NCBI GenBank assembly: GCA_021325375.1
Contig: JAJPHG010000019.1
Span: forward strand, 1-64,000
Direction of reading: 5' to 3'
Origin: Alphaproteobacteria bacterium
Lineage (GTDB): Bacteria > Pseudomonadota > Alphaproteobacteria > Micropepsales > Micropepsaceae
DNA length: 64,000 nucleotides
Made by a program: the position numbers and the translations under genes
Notes under the pieces: model-generated
Told to the model about the DNA's origin: nothing
What the model saw: only the letters and a program-made list of their open reading frames with translations
The model's database searches: none
Part shown: piece after piece, positions 35,818 to 44,866 of the stretch
Position numbering within the stretch: position 1 is the first letter of the stretch
Layout: every line of letters begins with the position of its first letter

Positions 35818-35831
35818 TGGTAACGCTACCA
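35818..35831. promoter_or_regulatory. LacI-type operator 7 (TGGTAACGCTACCA)
   Basis: This matches all ten fixed positions and is 13/14 symmetric. It is 57 bp before the preferred GH35 start at 35889. The longer ORF start at 35793 would lie upstream of it and is therefore unlikely. Confidence 0.75.
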
Positions 35832-35888
35832 TTGCGGCTTGAAAGCGGATTCCATACAGCCGCGACCGCGGGGCGCGGGAGGGACGAA

Positions 35889-37538
35889 ATGCGGGACTCC
35901 AACATGTGCCTGCGCGCGCTTGCGGCATGCCTGGTTCTTGCTTCGATGAGCCTGCCGCCGGCACAGGCCGCCGCGCGCAGGCTGCCAGCCTCGGCGTCAC
36001 GTTCCATGCCGCAATTCGTGGAGCGCAACGGCCATTTCGCGCTGATGGTGGACGGCGCTCCATTCCTCATTCTTGGCGGTCAGGCGAACAATTCGAGCAA
36101 CTACCCGTCCATGCTGCCCAAGGTCTGGCCGGCGATGGAGAAGCTCCACGCCAACACGCTCGAGATCCCGGTGGCTTGGGAACAGATCGAGCCCGCGGAG
36201 GGACGGTTCGACTTCTCCTATGTCGACACGCTGCTGAAGCAGGCGCGCGCCCATGGTCTGCGACTCGTCCTGCTTTGGTTCGGCGCCTACAAGAACACGT
36301 CGCCGAGCTACACGCCGTCCTGGGTGAAGCGCGATCACGCGCGCTTTCCGCATCTCGTCAACAGCAAGGGAGAGACCTGGTACGCGTTGACGCCGATCGC
36401 GCAGGCGACCATCGACGCCGACTCGAGGGCGTTCGCCGCGCTGATGCGGCATCTGAAGGAGAACGATCCGCAGCGCACCGTCATCCTCATGCAAGTCGAG
36501 AACGAGACGGGCACTTATGGCAGCGTGCGCGATTTCTCTCCCGCCGCACAGACGTTGTTCGACGCTCCGGTGCCCGAGGCGCTGCTCAGGAAATTCGGCA
36601 AGCAGCCGGGGACCTGGTCGCAGGTGTTCGGCAAGGACGCCGACGAGTTCTTCTACGCATGGTACATGGCGCGTTATGTCGGCAAGGTCGCGGTCGCGGG
36701 CAAGAGCGAATATCCGTTGCCGATGTACGTGAACGTGGCGCTGCGCGATCCGATCAACGACCAGGACCCGAATACCTATTCGAGCGGCGGTCCCGAATGG
36801 AACGTGCTCGACATCTGGAAGGTCGCCGCCCCGGATATCTTCCTCGCAGCGCCCGACATCTACGAGCCGAAATTCGACGTCGTGATGGCGCATATCGGCC
36901 GTTTCAAGCGGCCGGACAATGCGCTGCTGGACGTGGAGATCGGCAACAAGCCCGCCCATGCGCGCTATTTCTTCGCGATCCTGGGCAATCAGGGATTGGG
37001 CTTCGGACCTTTCGGCATGGATTACACCGGCTACGCCAACGCGCCGCTTGGCGCGGGGCCGATGACGGATGAGGGGCTGGCGCCCTTCGCCGCAAACTAC
37101 GCCCTGCTCGGTCCGTGGCAGCGCGAATGGGCGAAGCTCAGCTTCGAGAACGACGTGTGGGGCGTGGCCGAGCCCGATGACGGCCATCAGCAGACCATCA
37201 GTCTGGGACGCTGGACCGCGACCGTCACATACGGCCAGCCGCAATTCGGTCCGACCAAGCCGGCTCCGCTTGCCCCCGACGCGGCGCCGAGCGGCGGCGT
37301 GCTGATAGCCCGGCTGGGTCCGGACGAATTCCTGCTCACCGGCCGCGACGCGCGCGTGGAATTCTCGCTGACCGAGAAGACGGCCGATCTCCACTCCATG
37401 TTCGACCGCGTCGAGGAAGGCCGTTTCGAGAACGGGAAATGGGTTTTCGATCGCATGTGGAACGGCGATCAGACGGATTGGGGATTGAACCTGCGTGCTC
37501 TGCCGCAGGTCCTGAAGGTCAGCCTCGCCACCTATTGA
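35889..37538 (+). CDS. GH35 beta-galactosidase (DUF5597-type, Bgl35A-like)
   Basis: 549 residues from the ATG at 35889 with a GGGAGGG ribosome site, then a signal peptide ending near PPAQAAA. The catalytic barrel contains FLILGGQANNSSNYP, NTLEIPVAWEQIEPAEGRFDF, the acid/base region QVENETGTYG (ENE at about 204-206) and a candidate nucleophile in LLDVEIGNK. A C-terminal beta-domain follows. The type resembles the GH35 beta-galactosidase of the Cellvibrio japonicus xyloglucan locus, which removes galactose from xylosyl side chains once fucose is gone. It heads a five-gene operon under operator 7, with 9 bp to the GH31 gene. Confidence 0.85.
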   Translation: MRDSNMCLRALAACLVLASMSLPPAQAAARRLPASASRSMPQFVERNGHFALMVDGAPFLILGGQANNSSNYPSMLPKVWPAMEKLHANTLEIPVAWEQIEPAEGRFDFSYVDTLLKQARAHGLRLVLLWFGAYKNTSPSYTPSWVKRDHARFPHLVNSKGETWYALTPIAQATIDADSRAFAALMRHLKENDPQRTVILMQVENETGTYGSVRDFSPAAQTLFDAPVPEALLRKFGKQPGTWSQVFGKDADEFFYAWYMARYVGKVAVAGKSEYPLPMYVNVALRDPINDQDPNTYSSGGPEWNVLDIWKVAAPDIFLAAPDIYEPKFDVVMAHIGRFKRPDNALLDVEIGNKPAHARYFFAILGNQGLGFGPFGMDYTGYANAPLGAGPMTDEGLAPFAANYALLGPWQREWAKLSFENDVWGVAEPDDGHQQTISLGRWTATVTYGQPQFGPTKPAPLAPDAAPSGGVLIARLGPDEFLLTGRDARVEFSLTEKTADLHSMFDRVEEGRFENGKWVFDRMWNGDQTDWGLNLRALPQVLKVSLATY

Positions 37539-37547
37539 GAGACGCCG

Positions 37548-40403
37548 ATGTTGGGGATGTATCGGAAGGGGTTGGCCGCGGCGCTGCTCTTGCTCGCGAG
37601 CTCGTCCGCCATGAGGGCCGACGACCGCGGCGCCTGGCGGCAGACCGACGACGGCGTGATCGTCAATCCATCGCGGGGCGCCGCGCGCGCGGTACGGCTG
37701 CTTGTCGCGAGCGACCGCGTCATTCGGGTCACGGCTTCGCCGACGGCCGAGATCGATACGTCGAAGAGCCTGATGGTCGTGGCGGCACCGCAAGCGGCAG
37801 TGAAATTCCATGTGATGCAGAGTGGCGACATCCTGACGCTCAGCGCGCCGCGAGTCTCCACCGACGTCTCGCTCACGAGCGGCGCCGTCAGATTTCGCGA
37901 CGCGAGCGGAAAGGTGGTCCTCGCGGAAGAGAATTCCGGGACCTTCGCGCCGGTGAAAGTAGAGGGGCAGGACTTCTATGCGATCCGCCAGGAGTTCAAT
38001 CGCGGCACGGACGAGGGCTTCTACGGCCTCGGCCAGCACGAGAACGGCCAGTACAATTACAACGGCGAGGACGTCGACCTCGCGCAGCACAACATGGACA
38101 TCGCCGTGCCCTTCGTGGTGTCCAGCCGCAACTACGGCGTCCTGTGGGACAACGACGCGATCACGCGCTTCGGCGATCCGCGCGAATACCGTCCGATCTC
38201 GCAGGAACTGAAGGTCACCGACGCCGATGGCAAGCCCGGCGGCCTGACCGCGCGTTACGCGGTCGACGGACAGGTGAAGGTCGCGCGCGACGAGAGCGAC
38301 GTGAACTATCAATACATCAAGGATCTTGCGAACTGGCCCGTGTCACTGATCGACCTGACCGGCAACAGCCCCCAGATCGCGAAAAACCAGACCGTCACCT
38401 GGGAGGGCAAGCTCGAGACCGGGAAAACCGGCGTCCACAAATTCCGACTCTATGTCAGCTCCTATGTGAAGCTCTATGTTAACGGCAAGCTCGTCATCGA
38501 TGCATGGCGTCAGAACTGGAACCCCTGGTACCGCAATTTCGACGTCGCGATGACGGCGGGCGTGCCGGTCTCTGTCCGCATCGAGTGGATCCCGAACGAC
38601 GGCTATATCCGCCTGCTGCACGCCGATCCGCTGCCTTCTGACGAACGTCACGAGCTGTCGTTGTCGTCGGAGGTGGCCAAGACCATCGACTACTATTTCA
38701 TCGCCGGCCGGGACTACGACGATGTGATCTCCGGCTATCGCGGCCTTACCGGCAAGGCCGCGATGCTGCCGCGCTGGGCCTATGGCTTCTGGCAGAGCCG
38801 CGACCACTACGAGACCCAGGACCAGCTTCTCGACACCGTGCGCGAATACCGCAGGCAGCACCTGCCGCTGGACGTGATCGTGCAGGACTGGCGCTATTGG
38901 GCCGATCCCGCCTGGGGCTCGCACGAATTCGAGGCCTCGCGCTACCCCGATCCCGCGGCGATGGTGAAGGACGTGCACGATATGCACGCCCATATCATGA
39001 TCTCGGTGTGGCCGAAATTCTATCCGACCACGGACAATTACAAGGAGCTGGATGCTGTCGGCGGCGTCTATCACGGCAATATCGACGCGGGCGCGAAGGA
39101 TTGGGTGGGTCCGGGCTACCTCTCGACCTACTACGATCCCTACAACGCCAAGGCGGCCGATATCTATTGGCGCCAGATCCAGGACAAGCTGGGCCAGCTC
39201 GGCTTCGACGCCTGGTGGCTGGACAATGACGAGCCGGACATCCGCTCGAATTTGAGCATCCCCGAACGCGAGGCGATCATGGGGCCGACTGCGATCGGGT
39301 CTGGCGCGGAATATTTCAACACCTTCCCGCTGGTGCACGTTGCGGGCGTCTATGATCATTGGCACGCGCTGCATCCCGACACGCGCACGCTGCTCTTCAC
39401 GCGTTCGGGTTATGCCGGCATCCAACGCTATTCCGCGGCCTTGTGGAGCGGCGATCTTCCGGCGCGCTGGCAGGACCTGCGAAACCAGGTGGCGGCCGGG
39501 CTCGGGCTCTCGATGGCGGGCGTGCCCAACTGGACCTTCGACATCGGTGGCTATGTCGTCGAGGACCGCTATCTCCATCCAGGCGAGGCCGATCTCGCGG
39601 AGTGGCGCGAAATCTATACGCGCTGGTTCCAGTTCGGTGCCTTCGTGCCGGTCTTCCGCAGCCACGGGCAGGGGCAATTGCGGGAGATCTACAACGTCGC
39701 GCCGCCGGGCAGCGAGGTCTACGAAACGCTCGCCCGATACGACCGCCTGCGTTACCGCCTGATGCCTTATATCTATACGCTGGCGGGCGAGACCTATCGC
39801 GACGACTACACGATGATGCGTGGTCTGGTCATGGACTTCCCGTCCGACCCCAACGTTTCGAATTTGGCCGACGAGTACATGTTCGGTCCGGCATTCCTTG
39901 TCGCGCCCGTCGGCGAATACAAGGCGCGGTCGCGCGAGGTCTATCTGCCCGCGAACGCGCGATGGTACGATTTCCACACGGGCAGGCGCTTCGACGGCGG
40001 GCAGAAGGTCATGGCCGATGCGCCGCTCTCGCGCATGCCGCTGTTCGTCAAGGCCGGATCGATCGTGCCCGTGGGACCGGCCGTCGAATACACAAGCGAG
40101 AAGCCCGCGGCGCCGGTCACGCTGTTCGTCTACACCGGCGCGAATGGACGGTTCGAGCTCTACAGCGACGACGGCGAGAGCTACGCCTATCAGAAAGGCG
40201 GCTTCGCGCGCATTCCCATCGCCTATGACGACGCCCATCGCCGGCTTACGATCGGCGCGCGGCGGGGAAGCTTCAAGGGCATGGTCAAGAACCGTGTTTT
40301 CAATATCCGTTGGATCTCCGGGCCCGGAACGGCCGATCTCGACGCCAAGCCGGACAAACGCGTCGCCTATTCCGGAGCGGCGATCGTCGTAAAGCGGCCG
40401 TGA
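37548..40403 (+). CDS. GH31 alpha-xylosidase with PA14-like insert
   Basis: 951 residues with a signal peptide. The N-terminal beta-sandwich (GFYGLGQHENGQYN) is interrupted at about residues 270-370 by a PA14-like insert (TWEGKLETGKTGVHKFRLYVSSYVKLYVNGK is its start region). The barrel contains RWAYGFWQSRDHYE, PLDVIVQDWRYW, the nucleophile D559 in WWLDNDEPD, the acid/base D636 in WSGDLPARW and VPVFRSHG. This architecture matches CjXyl31A, the alpha-xylosidase of the Cellvibrio xyloglucan system. It would cut non-reducing-end xylose from xyloglucan oligosaccharides, feeding XylE/XylB. Its stop overlaps the FucP start (GTGA), so translation is coupled. Confidence 0.88.
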   Translation: MLGMYRKGLAAALLLLASSSAMRADDRGAWRQTDDGVIVNPSRGAARAVRLLVASDRVIRVTASPTAEIDTSKSLMVVAAPQAAVKFHVMQSGDILTLSAPRVSTDVSLTSGAVRFRDASGKVVLAEENSGTFAPVKVEGQDFYAIRQEFNRGTDEGFYGLGQHENGQYNYNGEDVDLAQHNMDIAVPFVVSSRNYGVLWDNDAITRFGDPREYRPISQELKVTDADGKPGGLTARYAVDGQVKVARDESDVNYQYIKDLANWPVSLIDLTGNSPQIAKNQTVTWEGKLETGKTGVHKFRLYVSSYVKLYVNGKLVIDAWRQNWNPWYRNFDVAMTAGVPVSVRIEWIPNDGYIRLLHADPLPSDERHELSLSSEVAKTIDYYFIAGRDYDDVISGYRGLTGKAAMLPRWAYGFWQSRDHYETQDQLLDTVREYRRQHLPLDVIVQDWRYWADPAWGSHEFEASRYPDPAAMVKDVHDMHAHIMISVWPKFYPTTDNYKELDAVGGVYHGNIDAGAKDWVGPGYLSTYYDPYNAKAADIYWRQIQDKLGQLGFDAWWLDNDEPDIRSNLSIPEREAIMGPTAIGSGAEYFNTFPLVHVAGVYDHWHALHPDTRTLLFTRSGYAGIQRYSAALWSGDLPARWQDLRNQVAAGLGLSMAGVPNWTFDIGGYVVEDRYLHPGEADLAEWREIYTRWFQFGAFVPVFRSHGQGQLREIYNVAPPGSEVYETLARYDRLRYRLMPYIYTLAGETYRDDYTMMRGLVMDFPSDPNVSNLADEYMFGPAFLVAPVGEYKARSREVYLPANARWYDFHTGRRFDGGQKVMADAPLSRMPLFVKAGSIVPVGPAVEYTSEKPAAPVTLFVYTGANGRFELYSDDGESYAYQKGGFARIPIAYDDAHRRLTIGARRGSFKGMVKNRVFNIRWISGPGTADLDAKPDKRVAYSGAAIVVKRP

Positions 40404-41668
40404 GCGCTCGAGAAGAGCCCACGGCGACTCCGCCGTCGCGCACGGCGCTGACGGCGTTCGTCCTCATCGTGAGCCTGTTCGCGTTCTGGGGACTGGCGAA
40501 CGGCTTCAACGGCATCCTGGTCAAGCAGTTCCGCAAGGCCTTCACGCTCGACTACGGCGAGGCGATCCTCGTCGATACCGCATTCTATATCGCCTATTTC
40601 GTGTTCGCGATTCCCGCGGGCCTCTTCATCCGGCGGTTCGGCTACAAGTCCGCGGTGGTCTTCGGCCTCTTGCTCTACGCAGCGGGGGCGCTGCTGTTCT
40701 ACCCCGCGGCCGCCTTGCGCGAGTACTACGTGTTCCTCGGCGCACTGTTCGTGATCGCGAGCGGGCTGGCATTCCTGGAGACGTCCGCCAATCCGCTGGT
40801 GACCCTTCTAGGGCCGCCGGAGACCGCGGCGCGGCGGCTGAACTTCGCGCAGTCCTTCAACGCTTTCGGCCCGATCAGCGCGGTGCTCATCGGCCGCAGC
40901 TTCATCCTGTCCAACAGGGAGTTCACGCCCGCCCAGCTCGCGGCGATGCCCGCCGCGGACGCCACGCGCTACTATGCCGGCGAAGCCCATGCCGTGCAGC
41001 TTCCCTATCTCGTGCTCGGCATCGTCGTGCTCTTGTGGGCGCTGTTCGTCGCCTGCGTGAGTTTTCCGCCCATCGCGACGAATGTCGAGCCGCAGCAGAA
41101 CGCACCGCCGGCCTCGCTTCTCCTGCGCAAGCCGCATTTCCTGTTCGGCGTCGTGGCGCAATTCTTCTACGTCGGCGCGCAGGCGGGAACATGGGGGCTC
41201 ATCATCCCTTATGCGCAGCACGCGATCCCGGGCATGGCGGAGCGTTCGGCGGCCTATTGTCTGCTGGCGTCCTTCGTCGCGTTTGCGGTGGGTCGGTTCG
41301 CGGGCACCGCGCTGATGGGCCGGATCGATGCGAACCGGCTGATGACGTTGGCCGCGCTAGCCAATTTGGCGCTGACGCTGGTCGCCGCGCTGGCCGGCGG
41401 CTGGATCGGGCTCTGCGCGCTGGCGGCAACGAGCTTCTTCATGTCGATCATGTTCCCGACTATCTTCGCGTCGGCGATCCGCGGCTTGGGGGCGCTGACC
41501 AAGATCGCATCCTCGTTTCTCATCATGTCGATCATCGGCGGCGCGCTGCTGCCGCTTGCGATGGGACAGATTGCCGACCGAAGCGCGCTTCCCTATGCGA
41601 TGCTGGTGCCGACGCTCTGCTACGCAGTCATTTTCGCGTTCGCGCGAGGCTCGCGCGGTCATGCGTGA
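40400..41668 (+). CDS. fucP: L-fucose:H+ symporter, MFS (FucP-like)
   Basis: 422 residues from the GTG at 40400 that overlaps the GH31 stop; the ORF track starts about 90 bases too early, inside GH31. About twelve membrane segments. FucP-family features include FAFWGLANGFNGILVKQF in the first span, GLAFLETSANPLV, RLNFAQSFNAFGP and MFPTIFASAIRGLG. FucP proteins carry L-fucose, and related ones glucose or galactose, across the inner membrane with protons. Because it shares an operon with an aldo/keto reductase and a keto-deoxy-fuconate dehydrogenase, L-fucose is the likely substrate, although galactose released by the GH35 enzyme is possible too. Confidence 0.82.
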   Translation: MSAREEPTATPPSRTALTAFVLIVSLFAFWGLANGFNGILVKQFRKAFTLDYGEAILVDTAFYIAYFVFAIPAGLFIRRFGYKSAVVFGLLLYAAGALLFYPAAALREYYVFLGALFVIASGLAFLETSANPLVTLLGPPETAARRLNFAQSFNAFGPISAVLIGRSFILSNREFTPAQLAAMPAADATRYYAGEAHAVQLPYLVLGIVVLLWALFVACVSFPPIATNVEPQQNAPPASLLLRKPHFLFGVVAQFFYVGAQAGTWGLIIPYAQHAIPGMAERSAAYCLLASFVAFAVGRFAGTALMGRIDANRLMTLAALANLALTLVAALAGGWIGLCALAATSFFMSIMFPTIFASAIRGLGALTKIASSFLIMSIIGGALLPLAMGQIADRSALPYAMLVPTLCYAVIFAFARGSRGHA

Positions 41669-42671
41669 GCCGCTTCCCGTCCATGGGTTTGGCGGTGCCG
41701 CCATCGGCAACCTCTACCGCGCGGTCGCCAACGAAGAGGCCATCGCCGCGGTCCACGCAGCGCTCGACGGCGGTTTCGGCCTGATCGATACCGCGCCCTA
41801 TTACGGCCACGGCCTGAGCGAGATGCGGATCGGCGCGGCGCTTGCCGCGTGGCAGGGCGGGCGTCCCGTGATTTCAACGAAAGTCGGCCGCGTGCTCGAG
41901 CCGGCGGAACCCGGCGACGCCGGCGATTTCGGCTTCGTCGAGCCGCTGCCCCTGCGGCCGCGCTTCGACTATTCGCGCGACGGCATAAGACGCAGCCTGC
42001 ACGACAGCCTCGCGCGACTGGGCGTGCAAAAGCTCGACATCGCCTTGATTCACGACATTGGTGCGCTCACGCACGGCGCGTCGGCGGACGTGATCCTGCG
42101 CCAGGTCCTGGGTGAGGCGCTTCCCGCGCTGCGGGACGCCCGCGCGGAGGGGCTGGTCGACCGCATCGGCATCGGCGTGAATGAATGGGAGGTATGCCTG
42201 GAAGTGCTTGCGCATGCCGATATCGACGTCATCCTCCTGGCCGGGCGCTATACGCTGTTCGAGCAGCCGGTCCTGCGGTCGCCTCTGTTCGACGTCTGCC
42301 TGGCGCGGGGGATTCGCGTCATGGCCGCCGGGGTCTTCAATTCGGGCCTTCTAGCGTCGCGGCCGTCTCATACGAGCACTTACGACTACAAGCCCGCGTC
42401 CGACGAAGCAGTCGCGCGCGCCGGGATGCTGTGGGGCATCTGCGCGCGGCATGGCGTGGCGCCACAGGCAGCGGCATTGCAGTTCCCGGCAGCCCATCCT
42501 GCCGTCTCGACCGTGCTGGTGGGCGCTCGCAGTCCGGTGGAAATCGCCGAAATATTGGCGTGGCGCGGCATGAACATCCCGGCGGAGCTTTGGCGGGAAT
42601 TGAAACAGGCGGGCCTCATCGCCGACAATGCGCCCGTTCCCGATCTTCAGGAGAAGCAGCGTTGCGTTTGA
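41661..42671 (+). CDS. Aldo/keto reductase, probable L-fucose (D-threo-aldose) 1-dehydrogenase
   Basis: 336 residues from the ATG at 41661, which overlaps the fucP stop by 8 bp. The aldo/keto reductase tetrad is recognisable: Asp and Tyr in LIDTAPYYGHG, Lys in VISTKVGR and His in IALIHDIG. The VNEWEVCL and LLAGRYTLFEQ regions are typical of the D-threo-aldose 1-dehydrogenase / fucose dehydrogenase subgroup. It would oxidise L-fucose to L-fucono-lactone with NAD(P)+. The product goes to the lactonase (5417), then FucD, then the next gene. Oxidation of galactose by the same enzyme is conceivable. Confidence 0.78.
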   Translation: MREPLPVHGFGGAAIGNLYRAVANEEAIAAVHAALDGGFGLIDTAPYYGHGLSEMRIGAALAAWQGGRPVISTKVGRVLEPAEPGDAGDFGFVEPLPLRPRFDYSRDGIRRSLHDSLARLGVQKLDIALIHDIGALTHGASADVILRQVLGEALPALRDARAEGLVDRIGIGVNEWEVCLEVLAHADIDVILLAGRYTLFEQPVLRSPLFDVCLARGIRVMAAGVFNSGLLASRPSHTSTYDYKPASDEAVARAGMLWGICARHGVAPQAAALQFPAAHPAVSTVLVGARSPVEIAEILAWRGMNIPAELWRELKQAGLIADNAPVPDLQEKQRCV

Positions 42672-43390
42672 AGGACAAGATCGCCGTCGTGACGGCGGCG
42701 GGCGCGGGCATCGGCCGCGCCACGGCTTTGGCGTTCGCGCGTGAGGGTGCGCAAGTCTGGGCCGCCGATATCGATGCAGCCGCGCTGCGGTCGCTGGAGC
42801 CGCATGTCCGGACCATCCCACTCGACGTCCGGGATGAGGGCCAGATCGCGGGGGCTTTCGCAAAGATCGGCCGCCTCGACGTCCTTTTCAACTGCGCGGG
42901 AATGGTCCCGGGTGGAACGGTGCTCGACGGCGAACTGGGGATTTATGGCACGGCTTGGGACCTGAACCTGATGTCGATGGTGCGGACCATCCGTCATGCC
43001 TTGCCGGCGATGCTCGAGGCGAAGTCCGGCTCCATCATCAACATGTCGTCCATCGCCTCGAGCGTGAAGGGCGTTCAGAACCGCTGTGCCTACAGCGTCA
43101 CCAAGGCGGCGGTGATCGGGCTGACGAAATCGGTTGCGGCCGATTTCGTGACCGGTGGCGTGCGCTGCAATGCTCTTTGCCCGGGAACCGTCGATACGCC
43201 TTCCCTGCGCGAGCGGATCGCGGCGTCGCCGGAGCCCGAGGCCGCGATGCAGGCCTTCATCGCGCGCCAACCGATGGGGCGCCTGGGAACGGCGGAGGAG
43301 ATCGCGGCGGCGGCAGTCTATCTCGCGAGCGACGAGACGAAGTTTCTGACCGGCCAATGCCTCGTCATCGACGGCGGTTGGACGGCGTGA
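42662..43390 (+). CDS. SDR, probable 2-keto-3-deoxy-L-fuconate dehydrogenase
   Basis: 242 residues from a TTG at 42662 that has an AGGAG ribosome site and overlaps the aldo/keto reductase stop by 10 bp. The upstream ORF extension is the antisense-like second frame of that gene. The Rossmann motif is TAAGAGIG, the catalytic serine region is NMSSIASSVKG and the YxxxK motif is YSVTK. CNALCPGTVDTPSLRERI and ARQPMGRLG are characteristic of 2-keto-3-deoxy-L-fuconate dehydrogenases. It would give 2,4-diketo-3-deoxy-L-fuconate, which a fumarylacetoacetase-fold hydrolase then splits to pyruvate and L-lactate. That last enzyme is not obvious in the window. It is the last gene of the operon from operator 7. 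Confidence 0.82.
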   Translation: MRLKDKIAVVTAAGAGIGRATALAFAREGAQVWAADIDAAALRSLEPHVRTIPLDVRDEGQIAGAFAKIGRLDVLFNCAGMVPGGTVLDGELGIYGTAWDLNLMSMVRTIRHALPAMLEAKSGSIINMSSIASSVKGVQNRCAYSVTKAAVIGLTKSVAADFVTGGVRCNALCPGTVDTPSLRERIAASPEPEAAMQAFIARQPMGRLGTAEEIAAAAVYLASDETKFLTGQCLVIDGGWTA

Positions 43391-43405
43391 GCGTGTCCGG
43401 CCTTT

Positions 43406-43431
43406 AGTCTCCGCACCGCGCGAGGGAGACT
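43406..43431 (+). terminator. Stem-loop between convergent genes (AGTCTCC / GGAGACT)
   Basis: A perfect 7-bp inverted repeat with a 12-base loop follows the SDR stop by 15 bp. No T-run follows on either strand, so it is at best a weak or bidirectional terminator at the end of the fucose operon. Confidence 0.35.
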
Positions 43432-43492
43432 CGAAACAGGGAAATTTCGCCGGCTTTATCCCTGCTGATGCAGGAGATCGCCGTGAAGTTCC

Positions 43493-44578
43493 TCATCGGT
43501 CGGCGAGGGCTGAAGCGGTTGCGGCCTCCTGAAAGGAAACCAGCTTCTGTCTCGATTCATCCCACAGTGCCAGACGAATACCGCGTAGACTTTCGCCGAG
43601 CGTCACGCGGCCGACCGTTTGCAGTTGGGGGTGATCGCGCAGCGCCTCGCGCAGCCGGTAAAAGGGGATGCGGCTCGACAGGTGATGGATGTGATGAATG
43701 CCGATGTTGGCGGTGAACCACCTGAACAGGGCTGGCAAGTCGTAGTGCGAGCTTCCCAGGAGTGCCCCTTCCGGCAACGACCAGTCAGGGTCGCGCGACC
43801 AGACCACAGCCTCAAACTGATGCTGGACGTAGAACAGCCATACACCGATCGATGCGGCGAGCAGCATCACCGGCAGATACACGGCAAGGAACGGCCCGGC
43901 GCCGATGAACCAGATGCAGACCGCTGCGATCACGGTTATTCCGAGGTTCGTGGCGGTTACGTTCACCCAAGGCCGCCAGCCCTGGCGCATCTGTTCGAAC
44001 GGCAGACGGTGCTGGAGGAGGAACAGATAAGCGGGCCCGATCCCGAACATCACAACAGGGTGGCGATAAGCGCGATAGGCGAACCGGCCCCAGGGCGAGC
44101 GCGACAGATACTCGCTCAAAGTGAGGGTGAGAATATCCCCAATGCCGCGCCGGTCGAGATTGGCCGAAGTCGCATGATGAAGTGCGTGATTGCGCTTCCA
44201 GTAATCGTAAGGCGTCAAGGTCAGAACGCCGATCACGCGGCCGATCAAGTCGTTCGCGAAGCGCCGGCCGAAAAAGGCGCCGTGGCCGCAATCGTGCTGG
44301 ATCATGAACAGCCGGACAAGAAACCCCGCTGTCGGGATCGCGAGCAGAAGCGTAAGCCAGTAACCCACGCCAAGAGAGAGCCACATCAGGCCCCAACCCA
44401 GCGACAGGGAGCAGCCCGTTACGCTGAGCTCGAATACGGCGCGCGGCCAGCTTGGGTCGCGGTATCGAACGAGCGCTTGGATGAGAGACCCGCAGAGGGG
44501 AGTTGGGTTCGTGCCCGGATCGTTGCCGCTGGCTCCGGGCACGGCCCGAGATTCTCTTTTGGCTGTTGACCTCGGCAT
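43493..44578 (-). CDS. Membrane fatty-acid desaturase
   Basis: 361 residues with about four to six membrane segments. The three histidine boxes of acyl-lipid desaturases are present: HDCGHGAFF, HHATSANLDRRG (preceded by RNHALHH) and HHIHHLSSRIPFYRL, plus FYVQHQFE. They bind the di-iron centre that introduces a double bond into fatty-acyl chains in the membrane. The gene lies 84 bp downstream of a cold-shock protein gene on the same strand, which fits membrane fluidity control in the cold. The N-terminal 25 residues are polar and may start slightly later. The regiospecificity (delta-9, delta-12 or other) cannot be read from these motifs. Confidence 0.82.
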   Translation of the reverse strand: MPRSTAKRESRAVPGASGNDPGTNPTPLCGSLIQALVRYRDPSWPRAVFELSVTGCSLSLGWGLMWLSLGVGYWLTLLLAIPTAGFLVRLFMIQHDCGHGAFFGRRFANDLIGRVIGVLTLTPYDYWKRNHALHHATSANLDRRGIGDILTLTLSEYLSRSPWGRFAYRAYRHPVVMFGIGPAYLFLLQHRLPFEQMRQGWRPWVNVTATNLGITVIAAVCIWFIGAGPFLAVYLPVMLLAASIGVWLFYVQHQFEAVVWSRDPDWSLPEGALLGSSHYDLPALFRWFTANIGIHHIHHLSSRIPFYRLREALRDHPQLQTVGRVTLGESLRGIRLALWDESRQKLVSFQEAATASALADR

Positions 44579-44662
44579 AGCCGCCTCCTGCAGACGCTAT
44601 GAGCTGGGCAGGAGGCGCGAAGAATTCTTGTCCTCGACGCCTCCACCCAAAGCAGGCGAGTC

Positions 44663-44866
44663 TTACGCCGCTTGCAGATTGACGGCTTTTGAACCTTTGG
44701 CATCTGGCTGAATGTCAAAGGTCACGCGTTGACCTTCTCCCAGGCTGCTCAGGCCCGCCATCTCAACGGCCGTCGCATGGACGAACACGTCCTTGCCGCC
44801 GCCCTCGGGCGTGATGAAGCCGAAGCCCTTTGATGAATTGAAAAACTTCACTGTTCCGATCGTCAT
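44663..44866 (-). CDS. CspA-family cold-shock protein
   Basis: 67 residues forming a single cold-shock domain. RNP1 is [12 protein letters not shown] and RNP2 is DVFVHATAV, and the protein starts with [10 protein letters not shown] as usual. Such proteins bind single-stranded RNA and act as chaperones or antiterminators. A desaturase gene follows on the same strand. The approximately 200-base upstream stretch is free of genes and could hold the long leader typical of cspA mRNAs, but I see no specific element. Confidence 0.9.
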   Translation of the reverse strand: MTIGTVKFFNSSKGFGFITPEGGGKDVFVHATAVEMAGLSSLGEGQRVTFDIQPDAKGSKAVNLQAA

